This document shows positions 6,354 to 9,195 of a DNA stretch of 9,195 nt, in pieces. Within the stretch, counting starts at the first letter, position 1, and each line of letters begins with the position of its first letter. The stretch spans positions 1 to 9,195 of the forward strand of contig JAERMN010000107.1 in the NCBI GenBank assembly GCA_016844625.1, in the 5' to 3' direction. A program made the position numbers and the translations under genes. The stretch comes from Deltaproteobacteria bacterium (lineage in GTDB: Bacteria; Desulfobacterota; Binatia; UBA9968). A model generated the notes under the pieces. It saw only the letters and a list, made by a program, of their open reading frames with translations. It was not told the DNA's origin and ran no database searches.

Positions 6354-7133
6354 ATGGCCAGTCTCTCGGAAAAAATTGTTTTGATCACCGGCGGCAGCGG
6401 CGGCCTGGGGCGCGCGCTCGCGTCTGCATTTGCCGCGCAAGGTTGCCGCGTCGCGATCAGCGCGCGCAACCGTGAGAGTTTGCAGAGGTCGGCTGATGAA
6501 ATGGCTCGTAATGGCGCGCCAGTCCGCGCCATCGCCTGTGACGTGACTCAACGCAAGGAAGTGAAAAATTTAGCCGATGAGATCGCGCGTCATTGGGGCG
6601 CTGTGCAGATTCTTGTCAACAACGCCGGCATGGCCCACGCGGTGAGCTTTGCCGATATGTCGGACGGTTTGTGGGATGACACGTTGGCGACCAACCTCAC
6701 TGGCAGTTATAATTGCGGCAAAATATTTTTGCCCGCAATGGTTCAAGCCAAATGGGGGCGAATCATCAACATCGGTTCGACGACGGCTAAGGTTGGTTAC
6801 AGTCACGTCACCGCATACACTGCTTCAAAACATGGCTTGTTGGGACTGACGCGGGCGCTGGCGCTGGAAACCGCACGCCACGGCGTTACCGTCAATATGA
6901 TTTGCCCAGGCTACATCGACGACGAACGGACGCACGAGAACGCGCGCGTGATGGCGCAGAAGACCGGCAAGAGCGTTGACGATATTCTTAAGCTCTTCGC
7001 CGCCAGCGCGCCGCAGAATCGTTTGATCAAACCGGAGGAAGTTGCTTCATTGGCGCTGTTGATGGCGTCGGAAAAACTTGCCGGCATGACCGGACAGGCG
7101 ATCAATGTCGACGGCGGCGCGGTGATGGCGTGA
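6354..7133 (+). CDS. Short-chain dehydrogenase/reductase (FabG-like, classical SDR)
   Basis: This 259-aa cytoplasmic NAD(P)-dependent oxidoreductase interconverts a hydroxyl and a keto group. It has the classical SDR layout: the dinucleotide-binding TGGSGGLG at residues 12-19, the NNAG motif near 90, and the catalytic tetrad Asn114, Ser142, Tyr155 and Lys159 (YTASK). CPGYI and a C-terminal GQAINVDGG are typical of the FabG / hydroxyacyl-CoA dehydrogenase branch. The length is standard. The frame can be extended to a TTG at 6324 or ATGs at 6327 and 6336, but the conserved N-terminus fits the ATG at 6354. With an acyl-CoA dehydrogenase next downstream, a role in oxidising a hydroxyacyl-CoA is reasonable; 3-oxoacyl-ACP reduction is the alternative. 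The substrate is not determined. Confidence 0.9.
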   Translation: MASLSEKIVLITGGSGGLGRALASAFAAQGCRVAISARNRESLQRSADEMARNGAPVRAIACDVTQRKEVKNLADEIARHWGAVQILVNNAGMAHAVSFADMSDGLWDDTLATNLTGSYNCGKIFLPAMVQAKWGRIINIGSTTAKVGYSHVTAYTASKHGLLGLTRALALETARHGVTVNMICPGYIDDERTHENARVMAQKTGKSVDDILKLFAASAPQNRLIKPEEVASLALLMASEKLAGMTGQAINVDGGAVMA

Positions 7134-7168
7134 GAGAAAGTAAAAAGTAAAAAGTCAAAAGGCAAAAT
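7134..7168 (+). repeat. Degenerate 7-bp tandem repeat after the SDR gene
   Basis: Immediately after the SDR stop codon, five successive 7-mers read GAGAAAG, TAAAAAG, TAAAAAG, TCAAAAG and GCAAAAT. The rest of the gap to 7289 shows no gene, no clear Shine-Dalgarno and no convincing promoter. Confidence 0.6.
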
Positions 7169-7289
7169 AAAGTGCCGGAGGCCGGGGATTACTTGCGTTC
7201 AACGCGAGCTCAGGATTTTAGAGAAGGCTAGCGGGCGTTTATCGAGAAGCGGCCGCCGAAGTTTAATCAGTCTTAGATTCTTTACGATC

Positions 7290-8429
7290 ATGTTGCCGTT
7301 CTTCAGCCAAGATCACTCCGCGCTTCAAGCCCAAGTCCGGTTGTGGGCGAAAAACAATTTGTTCGCTGGCCACGAAAGCGAAGATGATCTTGATCAGCGC
7401 GCGCGAGATCTGATCAAGCAGCTCGGCATAGCAGGATTCTTAAAACATGCCGTGCCACGCCAGTTCGGCGGCGCTCGCAAGCAAGTCGCAGCGCGCGATC
7501 TGTGCATTCTTCGCGAAGAGTTGGCGCGTGGCGATGCGCTCGCCGATACTATGTTCGCGCTGCAAGCGCTGGGCAGTTTTCCGATTACGCTGGCGGGCAG
7601 CGCGGCACAAAAACAAAACTATCTGCCGCGAGTAGCCAGCGGCGCGGCGATCGCGGCATTCGCGATTACCGAGCCGCTGGCCGGTTCTGACGTCGCGTCG
7701 TTGCAAACGACGGCGGTGCGCCAGGACGAACAATTCGTTTTGAACGGCACCAAGCGGTTCATTTCCAACGCCGGCATCGCGGACTTCTACGTTGTCTTCG
7801 CATCGACAGCGCCGGAGAAAAAAGCTAAGGGCGTGAGCGCATTCATTGTCGACGCGAACACGCCGGGCTTGGCCGTGACGGAGAAGACGAAAGTGCTGTC
7901 GCCGCATCCGATCGGCGTTCTCGAATTCACCGACTGTGTTGTGTCGCAATCCGCGTTACTCGGCGCTGAGGGCGAAGGATTGAAGATCGCATTTGAAACG
8001 CTCGATCTTTTACGCTGCAGCGTCGGCGCGGCTGCGGTCGGTTTTGCCCAAAGGGCGCTAGAGGAAGCGATTCAGTACAGCAAAGCGCGGCGGCAATTCG
8101 GCCGGGCTATCGGTGAGTTTCAAGGCATTCAGTTTAAGCTCGCCGAAATGGCGACGGAGCTGGAAGCCGCAAGATTATTAGTCTACCAAGCGGCCTGGGC
8201 GTATGACTGTGGCGGCGAAGAACCAAAGCAGAAATCATCGATGGCGAAACTCTACGCCACCGAAGCGGCTCAGCGCGTCGTCGATCAGAGCTTGCAGATT
8301 CACGGCGGCACGGGAGTGGTGGTCGGCAACATTATGGAGCGGCTCTACCGCGACGTGCGTGCGCTGCGCATTTACGAGGGCACGTCGGAGATTCAGAAGC
8401 TGGTGATCGCGCGGGAGCTTTTGAAATAG
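7290..8429 (+). CDS. Acyl-CoA dehydrogenase family protein
   Basis: This 379-aa FAD enzyme introduces an alpha-beta double bond into an acyl-CoA and passes electrons to electron-transfer flavoprotein. The full family fold is present: an N-terminal helical domain (~1-110); a middle beta domain (~115-215) with AFAITEPLAGSDVASL and FVLNGTKRFISNAG, which contact the flavin and substrate; and a C-terminal helical domain (~220-379) with YSKARRQFG and QIHGGTG. The likely catalytic base is Glu363 in YEGTSEIQ, as in short- and medium-chain acyl-CoA dehydrogenases. The length is normal and there are no gaps. The ATG at 7290 is the only reasonable start, although no Shine-Dalgarno is seen. It lies 156 bp after the SDR gene in the same direction, so the two may act in one acyl-CoA oxidation route. 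Chain length and substrate are unknown. Confidence 0.93.
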   Translation: MLPFFSQDHSALQAQVRLWAKNNLFAGHESEDDLDQRARDLIKQLGIAGFLKHAVPRQFGGARKQVAARDLCILREELARGDALADTMFALQALGSFPITLAGSAAQKQNYLPRVASGAAIAAFAITEPLAGSDVASLQTTAVRQDEQFVLNGTKRFISNAGIADFYVVFASTAPEKKAKGVSAFIVDANTPGLAVTEKTKVLSPHPIGVLEFTDCVVSQSALLGAEGEGLKIAFETLDLLRCSVGAAAVGFAQRALEEAIQYSKARRQFGRAIGEFQGIQFKLAEMATELEAARLLVYQAAWAYDCGGEEPKQKSSMAKLYATEAAQRVVDQSLQIHGGTGVVVGNIMERLYRDVRALRIYEGTSEIQKLVIARELLK

Positions 8430-8463
8430 GCTCAGTCAAAGGCTGATCGGTCATCTGAAAGTG

Positions 8464-8491
8464 GTCGGAAGTCAGAGGTCAGGTGTCGGCA
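8464..8491 (+). repeat. Degenerate 7-bp tandem repeat after the acyl-CoA dehydrogenase gene
   Basis: Four successive 7-mers read GTCGGAA, GTCAGAG, GTCAGGT and GTCGGCA (consensus GTCRGRR). A GTCATCT at 8450-8456 is in the same phase two units upstream. The array ends just before the GAGGAG (8497-8502) of the next, broken gene. Confidence 0.6.
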
Positions 8492-8512
8492 AAAGCGAGG
8501 AGAAAAAAAATC

Positions 8513-9195
8513 ATGACTACAAAAATCACTCGGCGAACTTTTTGCTCGATGCTTTTGGCTCTTCCCTTTCCAGCTCAGGCGCAGCAGCCGGCGAGAATTC
8601 CCCGGATAGGAATTCTGTGTCATTGAATATCGATACGCAGACGGGAAACCCGAACGGCTGCCAAACCTGGCAGCCGAACTGGTTCAGCTCAAAGTTGATG
8701 TCATCGTCGCCTCCGGACCCCCGGCTATTTTAGCTGCTAAAAAGGCGAGCGCGACGATTCCCATCGTATTCGCCGCTGCTGCCGATCCAGTAGGAAGTGG
8801 GATCGTTTCCAGCCTGGCACGGCCAGGCGGGAATATCACGGGACTTTCCAACATTGCGCCGGATCTAGATGGCAAACGGTTGGAGTTGCTCAAGGAAGCC
8901 TTTCCTAAGGTTGTCCGGGTGGCCTTCCTCTGGGGATCGGGTGGCCCGAGGGGAAACCTGACTCTCACAGAGATGGAGGCTGCGGCCAAGGCGTTGGGAG
9001 TCAAACTTCTATCCCTTCCGGTGCGAAGCCTTGACGATTTTGACAGCGCATTCGCACGAGCGAACAGGGAAGGCGCCCAGGCGCTCATTACGACCACAGG
9101 TTCAGTTATCACTAATCAGCAACGCCAAGTGTTGGACTTCGCGGCAAAGAACCGGTTGCCGGCGATGTACCCAAACAGTGAGTTTGTCGAGGCCG
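8513..9195 (+). pseudogene. Broken ABC transporter substrate-binding protein (ABC_sub_bind family), 3' end outside window
   Basis: GAGGAG at 8497-8502 precedes an ATG at 8513 that opens MTTKITRRTFCSMLL...PAQAQQ, a signal peptide with a twin-arginine-like TRRTF, followed by IPRIGIL, the usual first strand of the family. Two codons later this frame ends (TGA 8624-8626). The rest of the protein continues in another frame from about 8619 (VIEYRYADGK) to the window edge with no further stop, including SLARPGGNITGLS, KRLELLKE and MYPNSEFVEA. In intact members roughly 30 residues lie between the GIL strand and the IEYR strand; these are absent here, so an internal deletion of about 90 bp that also shifts the frame is the simplest reading. 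Intact proteins bind small ligands in the periplasm (TrpX-like). The downstream part has no obvious start codon or ribosome-binding site. An assembly error is the alternative. Confidence 0.85.
8594..8616 (+). repeat. Perfect 8-bp inverted repeat at the pseudogene break
   Basis: AGAATTCC (8594-8601) and GGAATTCT (8609-8616) pair perfectly around the 7-nt loop CCGGATA. The right arm ends within three bases of the apparent deletion junction (~8617-8619). Part of the similarity may come from the coded RIPRIGIL strand. Confidence 0.6.

Noticed and set aside
7440..7949. 169-aa minus-strand open frame inside the acyl-CoA dehydrogenase gene
   Set aside because: It is an antisense shadow: Arg-rich low-quality composition and no motif, while the plus strand is a complete enzyme.
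7134..8512. Repeats near the SDR and acyl-CoA dehydrogenase genes as a CRISPR array
   Set aside because: The units are 7 bp and contiguous, with no spacers and no cas genes.
8461..8733. 90-aa plus-strand frame across the start of the solute-binding gene
   Set aside because: It is the third frame of the pseudogene, runs through the heptamer array and resembles nothing; both real frames match a known family.
8684..9112. 142-aa minus-strand open frame
   Set aside because: It lies opposite a clearly family-matching plus-strand sequence and has no ribosome-binding site or recognisable motifs.

Overview
The window looks like an ordinary chromosomal stretch from a Gram-negative environmental bacterium. 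The supporting signs are moderate-to-high GC, a lipoprotein and Sec/Tat-type signal sequences, periplasmic HtrA and M48 proteases, and a solute-binding protein of the ABC_sub_bind family. The mix is reminiscent of uncultured deltaproteobacterial, Binatia, Tectomicrobia or NC10-type genomes. That placement is an impression only, because there is no rRNA or marker gene to settle it.

Layout, left to right. Positions 2-379 hold the 3' end of a class II aldolase/adducin-family gene. A 255-bp gap with a hairpin and a promoter candidate follows. Positions 635-1009 encode a small unrecognised protein. Next comes a convergent pair ending in a 132-bp gap with hairpins, including a good minus-strand terminator. 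The minus-strand member is a BepA-like M48 metalloprotease with TPR repeats (1142-2563). A divergent promoter region (2564-2686) separates it from a Lon-like AAA+ protease (2687-5134, plus strand). Convergent with the Lon-like gene is an HtrA-type serine protease with one PDZ domain (5166-6239, minus). Divergent from that is an SDR oxidoreductase (6354-7133, plus), followed by an acyl-CoA dehydrogenase (7290-8429, plus). The right edge (8513-9195) is a broken solute-binding protein gene.

Functionally, the centre is a protein quality-control block. The Lon-like enzyme would act in the cytoplasm, and the M48/TPR lipoprotein and the HtrA protease in the periplasm. The three are separate transcription units in alternating orientation, so shared function is suggested by proximity only. 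The SDR and acyl-CoA dehydrogenase probably serve acyl-CoA or fatty-acid-like oxidation; their substrates cannot be read from the sequence.

I found no clearly new system. The points most worth checking are the compact divergent promoter region between the M48 and Lon-like genes, with direct and inverted repeats over the promoter elements; two genes whose -10 boxes lie exactly 6 nt before the ATG, suggesting leaderless mRNAs; two short arrays of 7-bp repeats just after the SDR and acyl-CoA dehydrogenase genes; and the solute-binding pseudogene with an apparent internal deletion of about 30 codons.
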